Of a stretch of 64,000 nt of DNA, positions 27,697-42,257 are shown in pieces; the first letter of the stretch is position 1, and each line of letters opens with the position of its first letter. The translations under genes and the position numbers were made by a program. This DNA comes from Temnothorax longispinosus (lineage: Eukaryota; Arthropoda; Insecta; Hymenoptera; Formicidae). The stretch covers positions 14,005,341 through 14,069,340 of the forward strand of contig NC_092368.1 of assembly GCF_030848805.1 (NCBI RefSeq). The letters are read 5' to 3'. Under the pieces are notes generated by a model, which was given only the letters and a program-made list of their open reading frames with translations, made no database searches and was not told where the DNA came from.

Positions 27697-28851
27697 TTTC
27701 AGTGCAGAGACGCTATTACGGAAATATAAAACATATACTATGAAAGAACAAGGTTTAAAAGGGTGGATAATGGGAAGTTAGAAAGATCCCCAAACGAAAA
27801 CCTGCAGTAGCGCTCGATACGATTCGCATCAAGGGACATAATTTCCAACTGATGGTTCGTATATCTGTGCGACAACTCTTATTCTCAGCTCGTTAGCGTC
27901 GCTTCGAGTTCGAAGCCGGTCGAAAAATAGAGGAGTCGGTTTGATCGACGTTTAATCGGTCGGAATTGCCGGTCGAGTATCCCCGGACTGCACGCATCAC
28001 TCCCGTTAGAGAAGAGAAGCAGAACGGGGAAAGAGGCGGAGGAGGGGGAGGGAAAAATGGGACAGAATGGTCGGAGAAGAGAGGGATGGGGAGGGTGCAC
28101 GGGATAGGAAAGCGACGAGCGTCGTTACGGCACGTACGAGAGCTCGCCCGTAATGAAACAACGACGAGCCGCGCGACAGGATTGGCGGAAATCCAGCGGC
28201 GGTTCTCCTCGAACTTCCTGACGTCGCGGCTCTTAAATCCGATTAAAAAATGTCGAGGCTCCCGCGCGGATCCGTGAACAAAAATTCCTTGGTCGCGCTG
28301 ATCTCGAGCATGCAACGTCATAATTTTTTTTTTGCTTTCTCAGCCTCTAACCTTTTCCAACCAAAATCCTTTTGCTCATTCTGATACCTTTAACTTTTTA
28401 AAATAGGATTTCATTTATTTTCAACGTCGAAGCTGCAGTATTGCAACGCAACTTAGATATTTCTATATAGTTTCGATTATTAAAAATTGTTCATACATAT
28501 ATATAAAAACTGTTCATATAATTTATACATCTTGATCAGGTAGGCAGGTCCACAAGCAAAGTATCTCCTTATATTAAAGTCAATCAGATAAGCTGCTTAG
28601 TTTCATTCTTACATTTTTCACATCAAGAGCATACAGATACTCTCTGACTCAGAAAAATGTAAGCGGATTTAACAACGCTCCAAAATGCTTTTACTTAAGA
28701 AAATAGTACAGATTTTAAACGTTCCTATTTGTAATTATTCAACGTCCTATGAGAACGCAGCTCATTCGCCGCGAGATCTGTCATCATGCCGTTTCGTACA
28801 CAATGTATTATAAAAGATGTACTAGCGAAAGAGAGAGAACGGGGAAGACGC

Positions 28852-28853
<2 letters not shown>
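27697..28853. other. Non-coding; CpG-rich patch at about 27780-28320
   Basis: The CpG-rich patch has a 142-codon minus frame (27893-28321) and an antisense 103-codon plus frame (27966-28277). Both are rich in Arg/Pro/Ser and unrecognised. AT-rich DNA follows. Confidence 0.4.

Positions 28854-28901
<48 letters not shown>
28854..28901. repeat. (AG)n microsatellite
   Basis: About 24 AG units. Confidence 0.96.
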
Positions 28902-28903
<2 letters not shown>

Positions 28904-30316
28904 AGAGAACTCATCGGCACTGTATTATATAGCAGATAAACGAGGCACTCAGGATATTACGACGATACGGGTATAGTTCGTTTCCGGGAACCGGCGCCAC
29001 CTCCCGAGTTCGATGACTCGGCATACCACCCACCGGGGTGGTTGACTGCAAGGAAGGAGGGAGTTAACGCGACGACGTTAGGGTGACGCGGACGGGCGAA
29101 AGTGGTTGTATTAGAGGATTGCCAGCGGAGTCGACGCGAGGTAATTTATTCGTGGCGTATTGAACGATGAAACGCAGAAGCAATAATTCAAAGTGGCAAA
29201 CGTGGCAGGCAAATCAACCGGTTATAGGCAAAGTAGCTGGGCGGTGAAGGATGAAGCGTTACAGAGTTGTGCATGATTTTATTAAAAAATTGAAAAATTA
29301 TAGCTTCTCTCTGAATTAACTCGATCTACGTAAAGATACTTTGCCACAATCTACGACCGATAAAAAAGTGACTAATATATATATATAAAAAGGATTTAAA
29401 ACATTTAAATAGTTTTTTACGGAAGATTTATTAAAAATTGCACATATAAAAAAGAAAGTACATATGGTCTATGTATTATCTACTCCAAACATCTGTATCT
29501 ATTACGGCTAAACTTATTAGAACAAATTGAATCTTTCAAGAAAAGAGAAGAAATCTCGAAAAAGCTAACAAGAAAAAAGTATTTGTAGTAAAGTATCAAA
29601 TTTTTACGAAAGTATACCGTCATTTCTCTTCCTGCGTAGCGTTATAATCCACAAAAACTGCTGTAACTTTTGTATGCGTGGCGGAAATCTCGGACGGAAT
29701 TTCGCAAGTTCCAACGCGAAGAATTCTTACGTTTTATACAAAATGAGAAATCCCCACCATACAGACCTCTCGTCATTTTTCATGCTCGAAACATTCGCGA
29801 AGCGAAGGAGCCGTACGTGCATGCGTATCTCGCACATGCCCATGCATATTCATATTTTGCGCTTTGCGCAAGCGCTTTTAGCGAGCGCTTTCAGCTAAAT
29901 AAATGTCACAATGAAAAATTGAGTACATAAAGAATATAAGTTCAAATTTTAAATTTTCGTGAAAATTATGTAATTTTTTGTTCACTTATAATAGCGTGAC
30001 TCGTGAAACTTTAATTCAACCAAATTTTTACTTTTTTTTCGAGAAAGAATCTTATATAAGTATGCCTGGTAGAAAAGGAAAAAACGCTCATACCCATCAA
30101 ACATCCTAAAATTGAATATACCTAAATAGAATGTAACTATAGAATTAAAGCCAAACATGTCTGTAATAAGTATTAATGCTGAGTTTTTAAAAATAAATTC
30201 TTTTCTATTTGAAAAACCAGAAAATTTGCTCCTTACACTACAAAAATAAATATTCAACAATTAAACGGTAATTAATTCTATTTAAAAATTCGCTTATTTA
30301 ATTCTTAAAATAATCG

Positions 30317-30360
30317 TTAAATAAAATTAAAATTCTAGTTCCACATTTAATTTTATTTAA
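30317..30360. repeat. Perfect 15 bp inverted repeat, AT-only arms
   Basis: ttaaataaaattaaa at 30317-30331 and tttaattttatttaa at 30346-30360 are exact reverse complements with a 14-base loop. Low complexity lowers its weight. Confidence 0.6.
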
Positions 30361-31976
30361 TTCATTAAATAAAAATAAAATTCAATTCTCCATCGTGTCC
30401 ATCTATTTGCGTCTACTTTAATGAATGCGAACGGTTCCAAAAATTAGCAGCGAGCTAAGATTTAAGGGTTTACCAGAATAGAACGCTGATATAAGTAACA
30501 AGTCAAAATAAACAATCTACTGCCGATGCCTGCTGCTGCAATGTTTACTGTGATAAATGGATAGAACTTTTCTTGCCGGTCAACTACAGTTGCGTACAAT
30601 TCAAATATTCTGGTCCAGAGGAAACTGACGAAATTATTCGTCCACTTCCAGCATTACGCTAATACCGCGCTACTGCAAGTAATTTAATTTCGAAATTATA
30701 TTTTGCAGATTACCTACCTTTATCTATCTTTTACTCTTTGACCATTTTATCTTTATTATTCATCCTTGTAAATCTCGAAATGTGTGTGTGGTGTGATAAT
30801 TCTTCAAATATATCTTTCTCTCAGTATAATTCTTTTAAAAAATATCTTTTAAATTTCCACATTTAACAACATATTTAAAGAAACGTCAAATCGCTTCCGA
30901 CATATCGCTTCATTGTGACATATCTTTTGTTAAATTGATATTATTAACGTTTATCTTAATGAGATCTTTTTATTTAAGTACCGTAATATGTTCCTAAATT
31001 GCTTAATCTTAACTCATTATCCTATACAAACGAGCAAAAACGTTACCGCCATATATCGGGACAGAAATGCGACATAATAACTCTAATTTGTTCGGGCAAG
31101 TTCTTATCCGAGAACATATCAGGCGGAAAAAAACCCGCATGAATAATTTAGTAAGCAAGACATAGGAGTACATGCCACTTGGACATTAGGAATACACCGC
31201 GACTATTCCTTCCGTCATCCATTTTTCCTCCAAGTGAAACGTCCAAGGAATAATTAACAAAGGAAACTTTTATTCATTCAATCGTGATTAGAGGGTGGTG
31301 GAAAGTGTTCGAGCTAGGTTGAAAAAGATAAAACTCATCTCAACTTGAGTCCCACACACGCGCGCGTCCGTTTTCAGAATTATCTACATATATCCATTGT
31401 ACTTCCGCACAAAAACCCAGTCCTCTCTCTCCTTCCCATTTCCGTTCTAACAGATTTTTTCGCTCGTTCGTGGAATTAAAGAAGAAGAGAGAAAAAATTC
31501 TTTCCCTCTGTCGATACCTATTTTAAGTTGAAAGTAAACAAATAATATTTATAGTCCGTTAAAATTCGTAATAAAATCTTTCTGCAAACACAATAGCAGT
31601 AATATTGGTAATTGAGGCGATAATCTATTTTTCATGATTTCTATAGAGAGATTTCTTACTTTTCCCACTTAAATTTATTAGATTATTCATTATATAGTAT
31701 ATTTTCACTAACTCTCAAATTTTATTGCTCTTGAAGCAATATTTATTTGAAAAATGTGACGTTTGTCTTACTTTATATGAGTTTTGCAAATTTTACGTCC
31801 AGTTTTTATTTTTAAAACTTCACTAATTCTAAATATATGCATTTTCTACAAAATTCCTTCTATCTTCAAAATTGTTATAAATAATCATAAAATTAAAAAA
31901 CTGATTTCAAAAAGATAAAATTATTACTACTAACTCGTAAAGATATATGTATATCGTAATATATAACAGACACTTA

Positions 31977-32009
31977 ACTAATTAATCAATTAATTAATTA
32001 ATTAATTAG
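31977..32009. repeat. (TTAA/ATTA)n run
   Basis: Repeated attaatta units make a short tetranucleotide repeat that is also a dense set of homeodomain-type core sites. Confidence 0.7.
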
Positions 32010-32769
32010 ATAGCATTTTTATTTCATTATCATGCACTTTGTACCTTGTAATATCATGCGCACTTTTATTCTAATTAACCAAAAGATATCGCAGCATTTT
32101 TCTTATGCCATGTTCAATCAATATCCCGCGATTCCTTCATCAATTCCTTCATCAATATACTTCCTAGCAAGAAGTCTACAGAGTTAACCTTCAAACTAGC
32201 AGCGGATTTAAGCTGACATAAGGAGCTAGGTGAATGGAAATATTCCCGACAGAATCTTACGAATCTCATTAAAAGTTAAGTCAAACAGCAGTAGCAAAAG
32301 AGGGAGAGAGAGAAAGAGAGAGAGACCTTATCACGCGAGAGGCGCCATTTTGGATCGCGCTCGTCCATGAAACAGCATCACGTGACCTGGAACGCAATAA
32401 CAGGCGCGTTTGTTCGACCGTCCCGATTGTTCACAGCCGATCATCACGAACGCGGATAATCCTTTCTGCACGAAGGACCTTTTCGAGAGTTCGTAGGTTT
32501 TGCCGCGTAAAATCGATTCGGACCGCTTGTACTCCACGGGCGCACGCACATAGACTTCTACTCTAATGAATTAATCGCGCGCTAATAACCAGCAGTGAGC
32601 CACTTCCGCGGGCAACATTGTTAATTTCCATACGATTATAACACAGCCCAAGCCTTTGTGCCCGGCACATAATTAGCCCATGTTGCGTTGCCCCCTTTGA
32701 GAACTGACCTCGCTTCTCAAATTGAAATCGTGTGCTGATTGTAGGATAATATATTACGAATTACGACGC

Positions 32770-33700
32770 GCGCGCAATTAATGAAAAATCAAAAAACGAT
32801 TAATTTTAGGTTCTCGTTTTATAACACTACTCATAACAATGTCAAGGATTTGGAAAGATACACTGTAGGACTGTAGGACTATTTTAATGTATTTAAAAGC
32901 GGATTAATTCTCTTCTGCGCCGACTTTAATTATTTTTTAATTTCCAATTTTTTAACTTCTAACGCAATCTTTTTTTATAAATCTTGATAAAATAGTCACG
33001 AAAAATAACAGCGCGACGAATAACAAAAAATCAAAAATTGTTAATTTCAATTTCCCGTTTTGTGACATCCGCGTAACAATCAAGAATTCAGAGATACAGA
33101 CATGTGCTATTTAATGGTATTTAAAAACAAATTAATTCTTCTCTAACTTGAATTATTTTTTAGCTTTCAACCTAGCACAATCAATCTTCTTTTTGCAAAT
33201 GATAAAATATCACGAAGAATAGCAGCGCCACGAATAATAAAAAATTAAAAACTGTTAATTTTAGTTTCTTGTTTAATAAACCCGTAACAAACAAGGATTC
33301 AGAAAGATATAGACATTACATTATTTTAATGGTATTTAAAAACAGACCAATTATCTTCTAATTTCAATTATTTTTTAGCTTCCAACCGAGATTTTAACCT
33401 AAATACAATCTTCTTTTATAAATCGTGATAAAATCGCGAAAAATAGCAGCGCGACGAATAACGAAAAATCAAAAACTGTTAACTTGAATTTTTGGTTTTA
33501 TAACACCCGTAACAATCAAGGATTCGAAAAAAGACGGACATGTACTATTTTAATGGTATTTGAAAACGGACTAATTCTCTTCTAACGTCCATTATTTTTT
33601 AGTTGTTTTTTTTTAGCAACCCAACGCAATCTTCCTTTATATATAAAAATCTTGATAAAATAGTTGCGAAGAACAGCAGCGCGACGACTCAACAATTATA
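32770..33700 (+). repeat. Four-unit tandem array, unit about 225 bp
   Basis: The anchor gcgcgacgaataa (with variants) occurs at 33011, 33225, 33449 and 33679, and a degenerate first copy lies near 32770. That gives units of about 241, 214, 224 and 230 bp. Each unit carries, in the same order: aaaaatcaaaaa.tgttaat; cccgtaacaatcaaggattc; ctattttaatggtattt; ttattttttagc; and cttgataaaat. Units differ by point changes and small indels, so the array is old rather than freshly expanded. No coding potential. It is a minisatellite or satellite-like block. Confidence 0.85.
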
Positions 33701-36061
33701 TCAAGAATTTTTAATTAAATTGAACTTAGGAGAAATACGTTCAAATGCGATATCTCTCGAATGACCCTGAATCTCCGTCTGTTTCGATAGTCGCGCGCCA
33801 ATTAAATTCGCTTTATTCCGACGACAAGTTTTATTAAAGCCGCCGATAATTACCGCGAAGTAGGTCGCGACTCCATTGAACGAATAAAGCGGATAAAAAG
33901 AGTATCGACCGATCCGAGAAACATCGAACTACCGGGTGTTCGTTATCAAGTGCGCGCGCGCGATAGCGATTAACTTCTTAATTGGCGAAGTTTTTTAATT
34001 TCTTTCACGTTTTCTATTCTTTCCCTTTATCTTTCCCTTCTTGTCTCTCTCTCTATCTCTCTCTTTCTCTCTTTCTTCTTTGCGCCGATTAACACACGCC
34101 AAACAAATTTCTCGTCAATGTTATATATGTGAGACGAAATGTATAGACACCAAATTTTCCTCGTTGAACCGTGCAACGGTGTGTCCCAGAAGTCACAAGG
34201 AGGGCTGTGAAAAAATAGTAAGAGTGGCGCTATATGTTTACACATAATAACATCAACAAAAACACGGTACGTTTAAAAAAATATATTTTCTATACTTTTC
34301 TATTATATTTTTTTAAGAAAGAAGAAAAACACACTGTGTAATAACGCAAAGACCGCAATCAAATGTCGACAAAAGAATTCTCCAACCCATTTTCTTCATT
34401 GACAACATATCGATTTTGTGGCAATAAAAACATTTAGGTGCAAAACTTCCTTGAAAAATAAAGTAAATCGGATTCAATTCCTCAAATCTTTCAATTTCAA
34501 GATCCCGCAGATCTTTCGTCCCTCCAGAACACCCGCTTGTCGAGTCTCCCACACTCCTTTAGGATAGATCTAAAGCACTCCGCGAATAAAGTGTAAGAAT
34601 GCACGAGTTTGCATCGCGAGAACGAGAAAGGGGGATTTTTTTGCTCACCGTTCAACGGGCGACGATCGCTTTACGCGCTTTCAAGCGCACCGCGTATTCT
34701 CGGTACGACGCTACAATGGCGTCCCAATATGCAGAACGGCATCGAAATAAGTAGAGCGAAGGAGGGGGAGGAGGTAAGAAAGGGTAATGCTGCTCGCGAT
34801 GTACGAAGCTTCCTTCGGACTCGAAAAGTGCCATCACCCTCTTCCGTTTTCCACCATCCTTCTTATTTCCTTTCATGAAACCGAAGTGGCTGTTTACGTA
34901 CGCACCCGACAATCGTCGTTGCCATCCTTTTTCCTAAACATCCTTCTTCCCCACTTCTGCGAGTTTTGTCCTTTGTCGTTTGAACATAAAAAGTTTGGGA
35001 AATTGAATGATTTTTGCTCAAATTTAACGTAAATGTTAAATGTATAATTAATTCTTAATTTTTATTAGACTCTGATCAGCACATCCAATTTCATTAAAAG
35101 TGCGACTGTCTAATCCTGCGACTCCTGTTACGAACAGAATTTAATCATTAGTGCATGTATTAATGCATGTATTAGTGTATGTGATCTTGTCTAATAATAA
35201 TATTTTCGTGTGAATTTTGTATACTTTTTCCAACTCAGTAAACTGCGAGCCAATTTATCGATCTTGAAACACAGTTTTTCGTTAGAACAGTAAATCTACA
35301 TAAATCGATAATCGATTTAACTTTTGATGCTAAAGCATTCTTTTTTAAATTACTGTAAAGAATTTATCTCGGGTACTCGCAACCCGTCGCGTCGCGTAAA
35401 AGAGTCACGGTCGGTCTCGCTCCGCGTGTACTTGGCGCGAGACACTACCGTGTCTCTTGATTGCGGAAAATATAGGATCCGTGATGAGCGGAATTCTTTA
35501 CGAATTCGACCACTGGTACTTCAAGGCACGTTCAAATATCGCATGCAAAATTATCAGAAAAAGTGTTGTGTTTATTTTGAATTTTACACAGATCTATACT
35601 AAAAAAATTAAGCATAAATGTTCCCAGTTTCTTAACTCCGAGATGATAGAAACTCCAACATCAATTATTCTCTAATTAAAAAAATGTATTTATTAAACCA
35701 GCTTTTAATTTTATATATTATCACTTTTATAGCTACTTAAAAAAAATTTCTATACAAAAACACTGAGCCTTCCTGATATTAATACAAGCTAGATACGCAT
35801 GTGCCTCTCCGAGATCTTGTCATCCTTGCAGACAGTTCGTATCGTTGGAAAAGTAAAAAGAATACCAGGAGGAAAAATGTAAACGAAGTGAGACGCGCAG
35901 TAACGTTTCGTTGCATAAAGACTGCACTCGAAGGATAGCGGAAGAATGGTACGTGATCGTAATATCGAGTCGGCGATAGCGAGATAGCGCTGGGGGATAT
36001 TTCTTACGCATCTCCGGCTCCGACTTAAGAGTAGCAAGCCGGAAACGAATACAATAAAAAC

Positions 36062-36064
<3 letters not shown>
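33701..36064. other. Non-coding with GC patches at 33720-33980, 34610-34980, 35370-35520 and 35800-36060
   Basis: A pyrimidine-rich CT stretch lies at 34040-34080. Frames on both strands at 34609-34912 overlap antisense. The motif cttggcg.gagac...gtgtctcttgatt near 35430-35460 resembles 25278-25302. No supported gene. Confidence 0.4.

Positions 36065-36099
<35 letters not shown>
36065..36099. repeat. (GA)n microsatellite
   Basis: About 17 GA units. Confidence 0.96.
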
Positions 36100-36100
<1 letters not shown>

Positions 36101-37137
36101 CCGTCGCGGCTGTCTCACGTGAAGTAATTTTCTCCTATCAGTCGCGCGCGAAAACGTGATGTGACATTCAAAAACGATTAGATCAGGCGATTGAAGTGTG
36201 ACTTACATTCCATTTGTGCATCGTCATGTATCGCGGATCGACGAATTTGCATCACTTAGGCTTTCATTAGCATTGCAGAATGTGAGGAACTGAAAATAAG
36301 AATTTTTCTTATCGCACGAGTTTATATTTCTGTTTGCACGATCTTCCGTAGAGATTCTGAGAATGTTTATACGTTAACGTTGTTTTTTATATCAGCTGCG
36401 TAATATTACTTAAATATAAAAAATCTTGAAATAAGTCGGGGAGAAATTCCAATTCGGACGTTTGGCGACGATCGCGATGAAACGACCATTCCACTCGGCA
36501 TCCGCAATATTCGGATCAGCGTTTGCATTTTGTACCGTTCTACTTAACGCTCGGGGCGTTTAACGAACATTACAACGGGCAAATTTAAGCAATTGAAATG
36601 AATGTTGAATTTGGGTCAAACGCATCGTATTTACTTGTGAATATATCGTGAAATGTATCTGAACACAATTGGAATCATTATTAAAGGTAAAATTAAAAAA
36701 TAATAACGCGTTATATTAAATAAATTTTAATTATAATTATGGAATATATACGTAAAAAAAAACAATGTAATTTTGGATTTTTTCAGTAATTATTACGTAA
36801 ATGTCTAGATATGATATGACGTACCTATCTACATAGATTTAACCCAAAACTGCCTAATTCCACATGTAAAAGGCATCCATGCAGTCTACTGTATCTTAAA
36901 GTGCATATGTCGTTTCGCAAGACGCGAAAGAGAACATTAATTTCCAGGCATTCATTGTCCACCGCCTTGAAATCCGTATCTATCTGGATACGTTGGCTCG
37001 TAAAAGGAGCTTGACAAGTGTCTCTAATGCGCCATTTAATGCCAAATTTAACGATGCCATCATAAACGCGAGAAGCCGAGGACGGATCTCGTGGGACCAT
37101 TGGAACAATGCTTGGAAATTCGCGCGCCGTCTCGAAG
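36100..37137. other. Non-coding sequence
   Basis: Mixed composition, with no frame or repeat that I can support. The minus frame 36825-37289 is a microsatellite translation extended into this region. Confidence 0.45.
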
Positions 37138-39195
<2,058 letters not shown>

Positions 39196-39211
39196 GCCGC
39201 GGCGCCGCGGC
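39196..39211. repeat. 16 bp perfect GC palindrome
   Basis: gccgcggcgccgcggc is self-complementary over all 16 bases and consists only of G and C. It lies 45 bp upstream of the short ATG frame at 39256. Confidence 0.9.
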
Positions 39212-39255
39212 GCCGGGGAGAATAGCGCCGGGCCCTCATAAGCTCGAGAATTAAG

Positions 39256-39348
39256 ATGGCGGCGATACGCACGGCAAGCGTGTGCATAAAACGTGTGAAT
39301 TTCGACTCGGTTTACTTCGCCGCGCGAAAAAGGATAATAACCGGGTAA
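39256..39348 (+). other. Short ATG open frame (30 codons) overlapping a donor-like GTAAGC
   Basis: The ATG at 39256 sits in a good start context (aagatgg) in CpG-rich DNA. The frame encodes 30 residues beginning MAAIRTASVCIK and ends in TAA at 39346-39348. The stop overlaps gggtaagc, where GTAAGC at 39345 is a consensus-like splice donor, so the stretch could be a first coding exon ending at 39344. No family is recognised. It could equally be chance; the evidence is only the start context, the donor match and the CpG-rich setting. Confidence 0.15.
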
Positions 39349-41900
39349 GCAGATGAGAGATACGCATCATATCGTGAAGACAGCCCTTATCCCTTATGTT
39401 AATATTGTCTCCGAAATTAGAATTTCTTGTAGAAGAAAACCGCGACAACCAACTCTTGCACCCTTATAGATATGGCGGGGCCCTATATCATCCGCGTGTA
39501 TTATGCGTTTGCTCGAAAAGCGATAACATCGGAACACCGTTCTGATCTGATGCTTATCTGAACACCGTTTTAACACATTCGATTATACGAACAGCTAACA
39601 AAAGATAAACACATTCGAATATCCGTTTACACAAATATTCTTTAGCAAATATTGTATTAGTGATAATATATATAATATACATATGTTGTACATGGTTGTA
39701 TATAATAAGTGTATAATAGTTATACTGTATATAGTTGTACTAGCAATAAAAAATAATAAAATTAAGTTTCTCATCTCTATTTTACTCATGTTAATCTCTT
39801 ACATATATATTGTTGAAAGCTATAATTTTTTTTTAATTGTATATATAATCTCAAATAAAAAAATATCAATTAAATAGAAACGCGCGTTGCTTTTTAGTAA
39901 TTTGGAATTAAACAAGCACCATACAAGTATAAGAATTCCAAATAAATGGGGCGCTGTGCGTAGGGAGAAATCCAACGCTGTTTACCGATCGACGGCGCGT
40001 CGCGCGGACTGTCGCGGAGTCCCGAGAGAATAAATTGGAACTGTCTTTGGCGACGCGTCACGCCATTTATTGTCATTTGTTCGATACCAACTACCACAAA
40101 CGCGTGCCTGTCTTTCTCCGGCAGAATCGACATGACCGTCCGATTTATTCGGTGGGATTTATACGAGTCGTTCATTTTGAGACATCACTCATTCGCGGCA
40201 TTTTCAAAATCTTATAAAAATGTATCTGCCCAATCAATTTGTATCTTATTTCGACTCGGTGCGTTGAATTGCCCGACAGATGCATTTCGTATTATAAATT
40301 TATTAAATAAAGATTAAGATTAACATATTAAAAAAACGTAAAGATGTATAGAGAATAAGATGTATAAAGTCTAAAATATCCTGAAATGCAGGTTTCGAAT
40401 GATTTTACGATTGAAAAATGGTAAATGTATATCTTCTTTATTCAACAGGGTGCTGAAGATACAAGATATAATGAAACATTATCAGACAGTGAGAGAAAAA
40501 AACACAGCGAAAGAAAAAGATGAGAAGCATAGTCAGTATAGAGTGTTGAATTATGTGTGTGCGTGGAGTTCCGTAGGATGAGAGACGGAGGGAGGAGTGA
40601 GGAATGAAGCTCAGGGACTGGAGGGGTAATAACTCATAGAGTACCGTACACAATACCATTGTGTGTTCGTTGTACAGATTCTGCTGAGAACAGGACTGTG
40701 CGTATATATAGGGTGTTCCTGGAATAGACCGCCAAGCTTTAGCAGCACGTTGTTCTACTCATGCGCAGTATGTGTCCGTATCAGGTGTCTTAGACTCATC
40801 ACGTGTCTTTTCTTCCAAATAATAAGACTAATGAATTATATTCTTACTACTTGAAAATTTACTATTTGTAATCCAGAAAAAGTTTTGAATTATGATGTAA
40901 ATTCTTCGTAACATTAATATTATCAAATAATTATAAGCGGTAAAAGATGTGTTTTAACAAAACAATTAACATTTAATTAAACATAAATTTTCCTTATATA
41001 AACGGAAAGCCAGCTCTCTCCTTCTCTCTTTAAATTTGAAAGATCGACTGGAATGTTCGCTATATTTCTAATTGTAGAAAATAATGTCATAACGAAGAAT
41101 CTTATTAGCGAGTATTATAAAAGTTTTTACATTTAGATAGATGAGAAGAAATAGGAAGAAGGAAGAAAATAAGGAGAAACAGAAAGAGAGGAAGCGAAAT
41201 CAAGAAAAGTAGAAATGGTTCCGGCGGAAAAAGAGCGGTATAAAAAGGGCGATACAAAGCTTTCGAGAAAAGCGACGCAACATCAAAGAAGCGAAAAGAA
41301 CGAGCCATGCGCATCAGAGACAACAATTTTCACCCTTGGTTAGTCTATCGCACGTACATCTTCTTACGTCAGTTTCATGTCTTGAGTCAGAAGATAGTGC
41401 GAAAATCAAATTAAACAAATCATCGTGCATTTAATTAACTCAAGCAATTAGTATCTAGTCAATTACGCAAAAGTTATATAATGAGACGATTATTTATAGA
41501 AATATCTTTTTTGCATCGAAAGGTTGAATAACTTACATTTTATCATCCTGATTTTTTAACGTTGCAAAAGTTTATAAAAATACAATGTAAATACCAATTA
41601 CATATTTTAATAAAGAAAGATTCATAGAAATTATGCATCTCTCTTAATATAAACACTGAATATAATATTAAAAATAAAATATAATTTGTAAAAATATTTA
41701 TGGAAATTGAGATATCTCTTAAATTCTTTCGTATTGGTTAGAAAATCATCACTAATTGTAAGTATAATCATCACTAAGAAATTACAGATTTTCCAGCCTC
41801 TTTCCATCTTTTGTGTTTCACTGAAAAACAAACTCTAATCAAAAGATAAAGAGTGTTGGGCAATATTGGTACAAACAAGCGTCGAAACTGTGAAAACCCT
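39349..41900. other. Non-coding; GC patch at about 39960-40160, rest AT-rich
   Basis: No supported gene. A purine-rich stretch is at 41140-41220. Frames of 60-93 codons on both strands overlap one another and are unrecognised. Confidence 0.45.
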
Positions 41901-42257
41901 TTATGTACGATGTAATTTGTCAGCCGGCTGGAAATTAAACGGAGGCGAATCTGACGGCCGCAATCTGACGCATTGGTCGCTCCTGGGAAATTGGAGTTTC
42001 GCCCGAGCTTTCGTCGACATTTCGCAAGGAATCAAAGATCGCTTTGACCGCAATCCCGTGGCCTGATGATAGTCACCCGTGGGCTGAGGGAGCGGTTGCG
42101 TGCGATACGCGGAAGTCGTGTAGCTACCGGAAACGGAAATTAGTTCCGGCTCAGAAACAATGGCCCCTGGAAGGTCCAAGAGAAACGCAATTGTCGCTGT
42201 CGCTTGTTTCATAGAGAAACTCGCTACCACTGCCGGAGGATGCCACCAGTAATAGGT
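41901..42257 (-). CDS. Candidate terminal exon, unknown protein
   Basis: On the minus strand a frame runs uninterrupted from ACC at 42257 to a stop at 41901, about 118 codons. Immediately upstream is an acceptor-like site: a T-rich run (about 42283-42264), then taacatgAG. The only in-frame stop close upstream (TAA) lies before that AG, which is what an internal or terminal exon would show. The deduced start TYYWWHPPAVV is aromatic-rich, and RSKR later in the frame is a furin-type dibasic motif followed by SLIPCE. No family is recognised. An overlapping plus-strand frame (41866-42066) and the GC-rich composition mean chance openness is possible. Codon conservation in a related genome would decide. 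Confidence 0.2.
   Translation of the reverse strand, partial: TYYWWHPPAVVASFSMKQATATIAFLLDLPGAIVSEPELISVSGSYTTSAYRTQPLPQPTGDYHQATGLRSKRSLIPCEMSTKARAKLQFPRSDQCVRLRPSDSPPFNFQPADKLHRT

Larger units (their letters stand above)
28902..32769. other. Non-coding; GC-rich patches at about 28960-29260 and 32330-32720
   Basis: The first GC patch contains a small hairpin, accaccc / gggtggt (29017-29034 region). AT-rich DNA follows to 32300, then a short GA run and a second GC patch with one minus frame (32331-32549), unrecognised. The frames at 29670-29930 overlap in two phases and are not supported as genes. Confidence 0.4.

Noticed and set aside
27893..28321. 142-codon minus-strand frame
   Set aside because: CpG-rich patch with a 103-codon frame on the opposite strand over the same bases; Arg/Pro/Ser bias and no domain. 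Openness is explained by composition.
32770..33700. CRISPR-like array
   Set aside because: Units of about 225 bp repeat throughout with no short-repeat/unique-spacer alternation, and the context is eukaryotic.
40704..40730. Possible transposon end (tatagggtgttcctggaatag)
   Set aside because: No matching inverted end or second copy found in the window.
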